Shown one piece after another: positions 47,555-58,215 of a DNA stretch of 64,000 nt. Each line of letters opens with the position of its first letter. Positions within the stretch are counted from its first letter, which is position 1. Under the pieces are notes generated by a model. The model did not search any database, was not told the origin of the DNA, and saw nothing but the letters and a program-made list of their open reading frames with translations. The DNA comes from Ophiura sarsii (Eukaryota; Echinodermata; Ophiuroidea; Amphilepidida; Ophiuridae): assembly GCA_035610835.1 (NCBI GenBank), contig CM069452.1, positions 62,954,368 through 63,018,367 of the forward strand, in the 5' to 3' direction. The position numbers and the translations under genes are program-made.

Positions 47555-48340
47555 GGTTGTTCCTATGGATAATGTTTTATTTAATATTTTAATAGAGCTT
47601 GCTGAGCTCCACAATAATCTGAAATTTGAGATTGATCGGAGGTACGGTTTTCTAGATTATGACAATTTTATTGTCAAAAATTCATTTCAAGTCATTTTGA
47701 ATTCTTTTGTTTTGTATTGTTTTTCGGCCAACAGAGGGCAGTCTATTTTCTTTTGTTTTATATTGGGGTTTTTTGACTCCCTACATTGTAGGTTAAAAAT
47801 TTCTTGGTTTTTTGTTGTTTTTGCTCTAATTTTTTATTGAAAACTCCATTAGATTCTCGCAGCACATACATGAATGAAGGAGAGTTGTATAGTCAATATA
47901 TAATGTGGCATTACATTTAGTAAAGTGCATGAACTTGAAAAAATTAATTAAGTGCATTAATTAGACAATTTTTGTTTAAAAAAATTGTTTTTAGATAATC
48001 AAGTATAATTAATTATTCAGATATCTTACAGCCTCCCGCAGCACAGGTAACTTTCTAAAAACTATAATTAACAACCCAAAATTTCAGCTTTGTAGCATTT
48101 ATACTTTTCTTGTAAAAATTAATTAAACATTTTTGCATATTAAATATTTTGCTAGGCCAGCTAGGGGGTCAAAAAACAATAAGAAACAAAAGAAATGAAC
48201 GCTTCAATTTTGCTTCATTTTTGACAACAAAAATTGTCATCTAGAAAACCGTACCTCCGATCAATCTCAAATTTCAGATTATTGTGGAGCTCGGCAAGCT
48301 CTATTAAAATATCAAATAAAAAATTACCAGAGGAACAACC
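47555..48340. mobile_element. GGTTGTTCCT TIR element with TTAA duplications
   Basis: TTAA on both sides (47551-47554 and 48341-48344). Inverted arms of about 140 bp include CTCCACAATAATCTGAAATT. No transposase is visible. Confidence 0.8.
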
Positions 48341-49125
48341 TTAAGTGTCTAGTGTTACTATTTCTTGCTTGAAATGAATAAGTAAGCTTAAATTAAATGT
48401 TTTAGACTATTACCAGTCACACTAAAAACATTAGGGCCATCTGCAATTGATTCTTAGTTTCCTATTGGAGATTTTAAAATTGGAACCAGGTGAGAATTCA
48501 TTATTCATTATTTTGTGTCAATTCATTATTGACTTCCAAATTAATATATTAACTTCCAATATTCACTTGAGAGGTTTGAATACCAGGATGTACATAAAAA
48601 GGGCTAATGCTTCCTGTATACAAATACATCGTATCTAGGCCCCGGGAAAACGTGATTTCCTGTGATTTCCCTATAAATTTGCAACTCTAACCGAGAAAAT
48701 CCCGCAAACACAAATCAAATCTGAGACCGTAATTAACCGCGACCAAAAACTGTAACTCGTGTCGTACGCTATATAATTTTATTTTTAAAATCATGACCGA
48801 AAAATCGCCCTCAATCACTCTTTAGCTGCGTTCAGACCTGACTTTTAACTCGAGTTAAATATTTTATGACCTGTGATAAAATACCTAACATATTTTTGCT
48901 AACTCCACGTCGTTATCACGACCAAATTAACCCGTCAAATTTAACTTGACTGCCCTGCCCGTAGAGTTAATAAGCTCCGGATGTTAAATAAGAGGGGGTG
49001 CATGTGTTACACAAATCTATTAATGTTTGTATTGATCTATAAACATGTTGAGTACTGAAAACTCTCTCAAGATTTGGCTCGAGATTTAAACCAAAGCATG
49101 CGCAATTTTAAGAAAAGTGAGACAA

Positions 49126-51147
49126 CCCTTACCATACGTTCAGGCTTATTTAGCATGAATTTAAACAGAAATAACTTTCAGGCTAATAAATAAACCAGAA
49201 TATAAATTCTGGTTAAGATTCAGGCTTATTTAGCATGAATTTAAACAGAAATAATGTTCAGGCTAATTAATTAACCAGAATATAAATTCTGGTTAATAAT
49301 AAGCATGAATCATACCATGAAGCCAATTTCAGGCTAATGTCTTAGCCAGAATTTGTATTCTGTCTAAGACATAAGCCATATTTTTAATTCTGGTTAAGGC
49401 ATTAGCCTGAATTTTTATTCTGGCCAACAACCTTAGCCATAATTAGTATTCTGTCTAAGACATAAGCCAGATGTTTATATTCTGGTTAAGTCATATTAGC
49501 CAGAATTGTATTCAGGTTAATAATATAATAAACAAAATAAAAATTCTGGCTAAGTACAATGTCACATGACCTGTTTTATAACCTTTAACCTCAAGGCCTT
49601 GAACAGTCATGCTATCATATTTAAAAATGGCTTATATCAGTTGGAACATGGTTGGAACTATAGTGTGAATAAAGTGAATACATTTAAGGAAAGGAGTTGT
49701 GTGTCTGCATTATTTTGAGGGCATGTATGATCCAGTTGATCACCATTAGTTGTTGAGTGATTTTTAACAATGCTGCTGTGTGCTTTGGTCAGGTATGTGT
49801 GCTTTTATAGTTATGATCAAGCTATAATTTAAAAGTATAAGCTTATAGAAGCATTATTCTTTTATACATTGTAGATTTATTTTGAACCACTGGTTTGTAG
49901 GCCTATGATGTCCTGTATGTTGTTGAACATTTTATGACTGTGTTTATTTAATAATAGAGCAACCCTATAGGCCTATCAGATAATGGTTTAATTATTGAAT
50001 TCAGGATTTTTTAGTGACTTACCTTTTATTTTTAGCAAGCTGCAAGGTGAATATGTTCTCATTCTTTTGCAATGAAACACTTATTTACATGCAGCTATTA
50101 TGCACTTATCAATTGCATCCCCGGCCCCAGGGGCCCCAGGGATAACGGGATTAGGGCCGGGACGTTCAAATTGGCAATGTGAGGTCCCGGGTACAGTCGT
50201 GTACGGTCCCTGCAGGGTGGGCACCATTTTGTGTACGTCCCACTACAGTCCCGGCCCCCCTTGGCCGGGAAAAATTGTACAGTCTGCCTCGATCCCTTAC
50301 CCAGGACAAAGTGTGATGCGCCCCGGCTGCAGTCCTCGGGATGCGATTTCCTTCTGCAACCATTAACGGGATGCATTTGTATGTATGTTCCCTATGTGCT
50401 ATAGGCTTATTCCGTTAAGCGCATCGCATCCCTGGCTTTGTGTATTCTTAACGTACGTCCCCACTACATGCCCCTGCTAGCTGGGCACCGGATTTTTTTT
50501 GTATATTCGTGTACAGTCCCCGCATGGTCCCTGCCATGTCCTGTCACAGAGAGCCATAGAGAAACCACAATGGCAATTGGCAAAAGACCGGAAAATTACT
50601 GGCAACTGACGTCTATAAACCATGCTGTTTGCATGTGTAAAGCACATGATATATTTCTGGCTAATATTTCAGGCTAATATTTCAGGCTAAAATTCAGGCT
50701 AAAATTCAGGCTAATATTTCAGGATAACATTTCAAGCTAATATTTCAGGCTAATATTTCAAGCTTATATTTCAGGCTGATATTCAGGCTAATATTTCAGG
50801 CTGTTAATTCAGGACTGAATTTAACCTTTCATGCTTATCTAATTTAAATATTTCGGGGTTTTTTCTGGTTAGCGCAATGCTAATTTTATTTCAGGCTAAT
50901 ATTTCAGGCTAATATATCGGGCTAATATTTCAGGTTAATATTTCAGGCTAATATTTCAGGCTAAAATTTCTGGCTAATATTTCTGGCTGATATTTCTGGC
51001 TAATATTTCAGGCCTGAATTAAACCTTTCAGGCTTATCTAATTTAAATATTTCGGGGTTTTTTCTGGTTAGTGCAATGCTAATTATTTCAGGCCTTTTCT
51101 TAACAACTAAATTCAGGCTTAATTCAGGCCTGACACTTCGGTAAGGG
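49126..51147. mobile_element. CCCTTACC TIR element filled with TTCAGGCTAATA motifs
   Basis: The 2022-bp element has ends CCCTTACC, inverted at 51147, each followed by CAGGCTTA or CAGGCCTGAA. The interior holds dozens of TTCAGGCTAATA / TTCTGGCTAA variants (49140-49560 and 50650-51110). A GC-rich block of GTCCC-type repeats at 50110-50540 interrupts them. Confidence 0.65.
50110..50540. repeat. GC-rich GTCCC-repeat block
   Basis: A compositional island inside the 49126-51147 element, rich in GTGTACRGTCCC, GTACGTCCCACTACA and GGGCACC variants on the plus strand. The small ORFs here are by-products of GC content. Confidence 0.6.
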
Positions 51148-51472
51148 AATATATAATATTAAAATATCATGATTGGCAACAAAATATTGGTGTATCATCA
51201 GTAAGAGTACAATGTAAGACACAAATCAAATGTTATGTACCAAGTAAATGTCTACATAATATATACTCATTAGGCTGCGCAATGTTTACAAGCTAAATAT
51301 TCAATATCAAAATATGTTTGGCAACAAAGTTTTTTGTTTTTTTAGTTTCCATTTTCGGGTACCCGGGTACCCGCCCGAAAAACGGGTCGGGTACCCGGGT
51401 ACGAAACTACCCGTGCATTCACAGCCTTAATCAACAACCATTAACAGGCATGTATTTTGTAGTATTGTTTTC

Positions 51473-51753
51473 TTAACCCTAACCCCCCTGAGTGCTAAAA
51501 AATGCTAATCCAAAGTCCCTCTCCAAACGCATGCGCCGTCGGTTTTCGATGACGTAGTCAACCGAGCCTATATAATGAGTGCAGTATACTGCACGAATGT
51601 GTAGCTGAGGGCCGTGGCTTAGTGTTAGGAAGGTGGGGCTCGAGAACGGAGGGTCCCCGGATCGAATCCCGGCAGGTTCCCGGAGATTTAGTTGGTGTTT
51701 TTTCCTCGAAAATTGTGATCCCGGTCAAAAATCCTAAACCGGGGTTAGGGTTA
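51473..51753 (+). mobile_element. Family C tRNA-headed element, copy 1
   Basis: 281 bp with perfect 14-bp inverted ends TTAACCCTAACCCC. Box-A-like GTGGCTTAGTGTTAGG and box B GGATCGAATCCC lie at about 51614-51670. A TATAATGAGTGCAGTATACT palindrome-rich stretch lies upstream of the head. Confidence 0.8.
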
Positions 51754-51788
51754 TGGTAAAAAAAAAAAGTTTTTTTTTTCGTGTTCTA

Positions 51789-52070
51789 TTAACCCTAACC
51801 CCCCTGAGTGCTAAAAAATGCTAATCCAAAGTCCCTCTCCAAACGCATGCGCCGTCGGTTTTCGATGACGTAGTCAACCGAGCCTATATAATGAGTGCAG
51901 TATACTGCACGAATGTGTAGCTGAGGGCCGTGGCTTAGTGTTAGGAAGGTGGGGCTCGAGAACGGAGGGTCCCCGGATCGAATCCCGGCAGGTTCCCGGA
52001 GATTTAGTTGGTGTTTTTTCCTCGAAAATTGTGATCCCGGTCAAAAATCCTAAACCGGGGTTAGGGTTAA
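51789..52070 (+). mobile_element. Family C tRNA-headed element, copy 2
   Basis: Tandem copy of 51473-51753 with no difference I could find by eye, separated by 35 bp containing A(11) and T(10) runs. Confidence 0.8.
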
Positions 52071-52379
52071 GGTGCCTAATGATAAATAGTCTGCTAGACT
52101 AATCTTTATTAGGGGCTAATATCTTCAACGTTAAAATATGTTTGCCACAAAAATAATGTGTGTACAGTACTTTGTACAGAATCACTGTGACTATTTGTTC
52201 CCAAGTGTCTTGTGTCAGCTCAGCATCAGAAGATATTTACTTTCAACATTAAACTGTTATTACCACAAAATAGCTAATAAAGTGGTATTGGGTGAATTAG
52301 CTGTGGCTTAGATTTCATTTACACATTGGAGGATGAAGTCCGGTGAGGTTATAAAAAGTTTAAACAGTAAAAAAGGGAC

Positions 52380-52795
52380 TATATCAGCCCAAACTTCGTA
52401 CTTTATTATTGTAAATTCAAATCAACTTTCCAATGTGAAAATTATCTCCATATTCTAAATAGATCTCAAAGATCATTTATGTAAATTACGTATCAGTGCC
52501 CATAATCTTAGAATTGAAACTGGGCGTCACTCAATTCCAAGAATACCTCCTGAAAATAGAATTTGTCAGTTGTGTAGGGCCTACCCAAAATAAGGTTGAG
52601 GACGAGTTTCACTTTGTTATGAAGTGTACGGCATAAATAATCGTCCTTGCAGTGCACCGTTATCATCTCTTCAGGGATGTTTAAATATTGATATTAATTC
52701 TGATGAGTATGATACTTTTATCAATATTATGTGTGCTTCTGATTTTGATATTTTTAAAATAATTGCTAACTATGTTAATGAATCATAATGAAGAA
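52380..52795 (+). pseudogene. Non-LTR retrotransposon 3' coding fragment
   Basis: It encodes LRISAHNLRIETGRHSIPRI, then ENRICQLC and, after a frameshift, NKVEDEFHFVMKCT. The end is YDTFINIMCASDFDIFKI, then a stop. The SAHNL.IE.GR ... CQLC ... VEDEFHF pattern is typical of LINE-derived ORF ends. Decayed by at least one frameshift. Confidence 0.7.
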
Positions 52796-52939
52796 TTATT
52801 AATGATTTTAACAACCATATAACACAACAATACTGTCTGTAGTAGTTTAAAATAGAAAGGAATGAAAGATATTTATTAGCAGACAAGAGATTAAGACAGT
52901 ATCACATGTGAAAAAACAACACATCTAATCTCATTGATT

Positions 52940-53080
52940 TAAAGGTATATTATGTGATCTTTCCAACATCGAAAAAAAAAATTGAAAGCAGATTTTCTTG
53001 CAGATTTACATTTCTTATCATAATCGTATACATTCCAAGTTTCAGGGCAATATGATTCTTAATTACTTCAAAATAAAAAA
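52940..53080. repeat. Solo arm of the ATATTATGTGATC MITE
   Basis: It matches the right arm of 35851-36235 in reverse: AAAGGTATATTATGTGATCT, then CTTGCAGATTTACATTTCTT. No facing arm follows it directly; a shorter lone end lies at 53638. Confidence 0.65.
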
Positions 53081-53390
53081 CAAAGTCATTTTAGTGGGTC
53101 TTTATTTGTTACATTTTTTATATTTTTTTATTCTACAGTTACAATATTGAACAGTCTTGTTCTCGCATTTTATTTGGTTACATTTACAGGGTTAGTGTTG
53201 TAAGGATAGGGGTCAGGTTAAGGTTATGGCTATTAATAGTCATCATGACTAGGGAATCTATTATTTTATAAGAGATTTGGGATCAATTGGTTAAATAAAG
53301 TATCTCAAAACCAAATGGTGTTACTGTTACGTTCAGGTGGTATGAAATGGAGAAAGAAAACAAAGTTTGACAAAGAGGTTCATGGAGAGT

Positions 53391-53417
53391 GGGGGGGGGG
53401 GGGGGGGGGGGGGGGGG
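53391..53417. repeat. Poly(G) tract, 27 bp
   Basis: Uninterrupted G run in otherwise AT-rich sequence. Confidence 0.9.
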
Positions 53418-54005
53418 AGGGACTCTTCACAATTGGGTATTTTTCAAAAATATATATCTCAAAACCTAAAAAGATGTGATGATCTGGGTGGTGTCAAATG
53501 AAGGAGAAGAAGATAAAGCATTTATAATAATATACATATGTAATGTATAAACAAAATGATTCTGTGTTAAAAAAAGAAAAGCATGTGATATTTGTAAAAA
53601 AAAGCTTGAAAACTGAAATAGAACAAAATCAGTATAGAAAGGTATATTATGCGATCTTTTCCATGGAATCTGTGATTTTTCCCGAGAAATGCATATTTTT
53701 GGTCAAATTGCATTTATAACCATGAAACTCAACTAAAATATCTTGTAAGTTGTATTTATAGGTTACTTTTGTTAAATTGACGAAAATACAGCATTTTCAC
53801 CTGGATATTGAATGATATTGTTAGATATTGCTAATGAATGAATATTGGATTTTTTCCGGATGTCGGAGTCATCCACTGTGATATCAGGGCTGTCAACTTT
53901 TGGGATTTGCTGGGAGGGAGAGATACATACTCAAAAAAATAATCGTAAAACAATTTTTTCCCCGTCAGCAGCTGAAATCCTGATAAGTGGGGTGTGGGGT
54001 GTGGT

Positions 54006-54018
54006 GGGGGGGGGGGGT

Positions 54019-54054
<36 letters not shown>
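54006..54054. repeat. Poly(G) tract, 49 bp with one T
   Basis: G(12)-T-G(36), inside the right arm of the putative 37082-54882 element. Confidence 0.9.
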
Positions 54055-54055
<1 letters not shown>

Positions 54056-54886
54056 AGGGATGATGTTTTCCTCAGATCCGCACGAAAATTGCATGGTCAA
54101 AATCGCAAATGTACCCAAAATCGCAAATGTACCGACAGAAGTTAGTATGAAGTGTTGATACACACTTTAATTGAGGTAATTTTGTTGATGCGGGAGATTT
54201 TATATGCTATGCGGGAGTGCGAGAGAAAGAGTGTCTATGCGGGAGACTCCCGCCTAATGCGGGAGAGTTGACAGCCCTCTGGTGATATGCGATGCAAAAC
54301 TTAAGAATGGTTGAAATTTCTGCTGAAAGTCTGAATATTTCCGGATATCCGTAGTAATCCACCCATATGCGATACAAAACTTAAGAATGTTCGGAATTTC
54401 TGCTGAAGTCTGAATATTGCCGGATATCCGGAGTCATCCTGAATATTGCCTGGATATCCGGAGTCATCCTGAATATTGCCCGGATATCCGGAGTCATCCA
54501 CAGAGATACGCGATACAAACTTAAGAATGTTTGGAATTTCTGCTGAAGTCTGAATATTTCCGGATATCCGGAGTCATCCACAGTGATATGCGATACGATA
54601 CAAAAGAATAATAAGACTGTTCGGAATTTAAGCTGAAATGCTGAATATTACCGGATATCCGGCTGGATATTCCGGATATCCAGTTTGATATCATCAATCA
54701 AAAATAAATACAAAATAAAAATACAATTACCTGGATATCTGAGGATCAACTCTGATAATTCCCTGGATAATTTTCAATATCATTTCATTTTTGTCCGGAT
54801 ATCCACGGCAAAATATGGTGATATTTGTCTGGACATCCGGTGTCATCCACAGGGGGGGTGTATGTATTATCTGGAATAGCCCAATT

Positions 54887-55780
54887 TAGATTCACAGCTT
54901 GATCTGTTTTACGCAGACCGCAGTCCGTCGCTAACTGCTTCCGTTTACTAGACTCGTATGCATAGAATTTCGTAGAGTTTCACAACTCATGAATATTAAT
55001 GAGTTCGGACATGAGCTTCATTTCTTTTTTTTATCACCCATTAAGATGGCTTTTAATACAAATTATGCCCCCAATATGATAGCTAAGATGTTTCTGTCAA
55101 CTTTTTTAATCCAAAGAAGCAAATTTTCGTTTGAAAAAGGATTCAATTTTAATTAAAATCACGACCGTAAATTTCAAGTAAGCTTCCATAATTTAACCCG
55201 TCGTAATTTCGCTTCAAAACATACCTTTTTGACTTTAATCCAAGAAGCCAAGCTAAACACTTGGTGTAAAAATATGTTTTCTCTTTGAAACTTATGGTCA
55301 TTATTTTTCATGTCCGTTAAGACAGGCTAGAACTAGCACTTTGTAGCGTTTTATTGACGAGGTAATCATCCATTTTTTATTCTGGTTTGTTGACGATATA
55401 TTTGGCCTCCGATTGGTCAATCCGGTCAATCTTGGGTCGGAGGTCAATTTACGTAAATCAAACAAGAATGCCCTTTAAAATATTTCCTTTTAATATTACA
55501 TGTATTTTCCATTCACAATACTGTTAATAAGTTATTTGCCTTGGAATAAATAATTTACAATGAAAACTTTTAATAATAATTATTTATACCCGCAAAAAAG
55601 GTCAGATTTTTAAAGGGTATTTTATTTATTTTATAAAATAGGGCGTGCATTTGTATGAATGAACTGAGAAACCTGACTCATTGATTTAAATGAATGACAC
55701 GACACACAGAAAGAAATACTAGTAGAGAAGTGAAAGGTGAAAAGAGACAAAAATTTAAAGAGATTTCTACCTTTTTTTTG
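54887..55780. other. Intergenic, nothing recognised
   Basis: AT-rich. Ends at a 24-bp poly-G tract (55782-55805) shortly before the 19-bp minisatellite. Confidence 0.5.
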
Positions 55781-55887
55781 AGGGGGGGGGGGGGGGGGGG
55801 GGGGGCAACAATTTGTTATCGGGACTGGGCTGGGAATTGGATCTGGACTTTATTTTTCTTTCTTGCTTTTTTTTTCCTTCTTGAAAG

Positions 55888-56310
55888 CGGCTTTTTTGTA
55901 CGCCTGCGCCTCTTTTGAATGCCTGCGAATCTCTTGTACGCCTGCGACTTTCTTGTACGAATGCGGCTTTCTTGTACGAATGCGGCTTTCTTGTACGAAT
56001 GCGACTTTCTTGTACGAATGCGGCTTTCTTGTACGCCTGCGGCTTTCTTGTACGCCTGCGACTTTCTTGTACGAATGCGGCTTTCTTGTACGCCTGCGGC
56101 TTTCTTGTACGCCTGCGACTTTCTTGTACGGATGCGGCTTTCTTGTACGAATGCGGCTTTCTTGTACGCCTGCGACTTTCTTGTACGAATGCGGCTTTCT
56201 TGTACGCCTGCGACTTTCTTGTACGCCTGCGACTTTCTTGTACGGATGCGGCTTTCTTGTACGAATGCGGCTTTCTTGTACCCTACGCCTGCGACTTTCT
56301 TGTACGCATG
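55888..56310. repeat. 19-bp minisatellite, about 22 copies
   Basis: The unit is TTTCTTGTACGAATGCGGC with GAA/GCC/GGA and GGC/GAC variants. Because 19 is not a multiple of 3 and the unit has no stop in any plus frame, all three forward frames and one reverse frame stay open across the array. Confidence 0.9.
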
Positions 56311-57715
56311 CGGCTTTTGTTCTGCATAGCCTATAGGTCTGATATAAGTCCATCCATGATACTACTACAAGTAGTTCTGTACTGTAGCCATACATACTGC
56401 ACTGTGACTGTCACTGACTGTGACTGTACTGTACGTGTAGACCGTGTGTATGGTGTGTGTAGTATTCGATACCATCGCTATAATACAATACATGTATGCG
56501 TATAGTCGCACTCGCAGCACGTAGTACTGAAATCACGTATTTTCGATGGAAATCGTGATTCAAGCAAATTATAAGCGGCTCAGTTTAGCAAACATTGTTG
56601 ACAATCTAAAACTTAATCCAAAGGCAGACATCGACAATCCGATAGGAAATTTTCTCCTCTACATGAATATCGCCGTGAAATTCCTCGAAATGTGTTAAGA
56701 CGACCTGGAACTAGCAACTTTTGGAGTCATTTTACGAACGATTATCTACTTCCGGTTGATAATTTTGCGCTAATAACCATGATGAATTTAAGAAAACGAA
56801 GGATTAATGTGGATAGAAACCTAAACAATTATGCTCTCTGAACACTTTACTTTCAACATTTCACCATTTTGTATCGATTACGTGGGTCACGTGATCATTA
56901 TCAATAATTTTGTAGGGCTTCTTTCAGGTCAGAAAATTGACCTCGTCCTCATTTCGCGGGTCAAATCGGAAATCTCGCGAAAAACGAGGATTGTAAACGG
57001 GGAACGAGACCTCATTAACTGATCGAATGCGGTCTGCCTGTTTTGTAACTCATGAACTGTGAAATTGAACCCCCGCGCTAACAAGGTCAAAGTACGGGTT
57101 ACGGGCTGTGGGCTACATTATACCATCTGGCTGTCTTTACTCATGCGCATTCATTTCAGTGGCGGGATTTACGAAAACATTAGGGACGCACTTCATAAGA
57201 ATTGTCAGAATTGTTTTCGTAATTTGAAGGAAAACTGTCAAGATAGACCCGTTTTAATGTCTTTTTACTAAAAAAACGTTCCGTGGGCCACGCTTGTTTT
57301 TTTCTTGAGAATGCAAGTTTAAGTCTTTATCTTTCATTAAGACTATAAAAAGACGTGGCCCACGGGCCAATTAAATACAATCATTTGATTAATATTGGTC
57401 TCTACGAAAATCTATCCCATATAGACTTGTGTACAAAATACGATCGCCATGTCGCAATTTTGGAAATATCCTTGGAAAATCCCCCAAATTTAGTAACAAA
57501 ATAAAACGATGTCCTTCCCCCTGGTCAGAGGCAGACGATAGGCCGGAGGCCACGGATTTTTCAATCTGGCAAAATCCTTGGTATCGTAAGAATAGGCCTA
57601 CTCGCACACCATGATACCAGCAACACTTAAACAGTGACTGGTTAGATCTAATTTAGATCCTCGGTTTACCCCAATCATGAAGCTAGCATACCCCATCTCT
57701 GATTGCCCCAATCCA
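56311..57715. other. Intergenic, one short inverted repeat
   Basis: CCGTGGGCCACG at 57281 faces CGTGGCCCACGG at 57353, about 60 bp apart. CTGTGACTGTACTG-like microrepeats lie at 56385-56440. No gene seen. Confidence 0.5.
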
Positions 57716-57720
57716 GTGTC

Positions 57721-57812
57721 TATAATAATTACGAGGCACACATGATGTAGGTTGTGTATAACAAGCCACGTTTATTACTTCTTTGTATACACTTGAGGTA
57801 GTGTATCTTACA
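57721..57812 (-). repeat. 3' LTR (92 bp)
   Basis: Direct copy of 62177-62268. The outer end abuts the GTGTC duplication at 57716-57720 and the inner end abuts the polypurine tract. Apparent identity with the other LTR implies recent insertion, unless recombination homogenised the pair. Confidence 0.92.
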
Positions 57813-57825
57813 TCTCCCTTTCTTT
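57813..57825 (-). promoter_or_regulatory. Polypurine tract
   Basis: AAAGAAAGGGAGA on the minus strand directly adjoins the 3' LTR. This is where plus-strand DNA synthesis is primed in LTR elements, and it independently fixes the inner LTR boundary. Confidence 0.8.
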
Positions 57826-58215
57826 ATGGAAAGATGTGAACTGGATATTAAATTCCATATGAGAGATTAATAGTGAACAGCTTGCATTTGTATTGTCCAT
57901 AGCAAAGCTTAAGGTTCACAAGATGATATTAGAGTCTATGAAATTCTCACATTTCAATTAGATGCAATTGAATAAATTATTCAGAATCAGAACAGATCTG
58001 AAATATCAAAATCAGTTGGGTATAAGAGTTCTGCATTGACTTTGACTGATTATCATCAACATGATGAATGATCACATTAATTTTGATCTGAGACTTGCAA
58101 TGTGTATTATGCCTTTTCACAACAAAATTTTAGGTTGCTAAATATAACTAAAGTAAACAAATAAAGTTTCCAAAAGAAATGCTCAGATTTTAGTATCCAA
58201 ACTAACAAAGGGGTT
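57826..58215 (-). other. Untranslated 3' region of the Gypsy element
   Basis: About 390 bp of AT-rich sequence between the pol stop and the polypurine tract, with no open frame of note. Confidence 0.7.

Larger units (their letters stand above)
37082..54882. mobile_element. Possible 17.8-kb TIR element of the GGGCNATTCC type with GGATATCC motifs
   Basis: The left end GGGCTATTCCAGATAATACA at 37082 is repeated inverted at 54882, followed on both sides by ACACCCCCC and TGTGGATGAC. The inverted arms continue for roughly 0.85-1.2 kb (37082-38290 and 53785-54882), both packed with (C)CGGATATCC(GG). Flanks AAAT (37078-37081) and AATT (54883-54886) could be a diverged 4-bp target duplication. The interior is largely later insertions. 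Two separate half-elements in opposite orientation are the alternative. Confidence 0.5.

Noticed and set aside
50098..50376. Pro/Gly-rich ORFs on both strands
   Set aside because: By-products of the GC-rich GTCCC-repeat island, overlapping in several frames with no splice sites or family resemblance.
55850..56505. ORFs of 136-196 codons on both strands with Cys/Leu- or Arg/Lys-rich repeats
   Set aside because: They are translations of the 19-bp minisatellite, open in several frames at once, with no frame preference or splice context.
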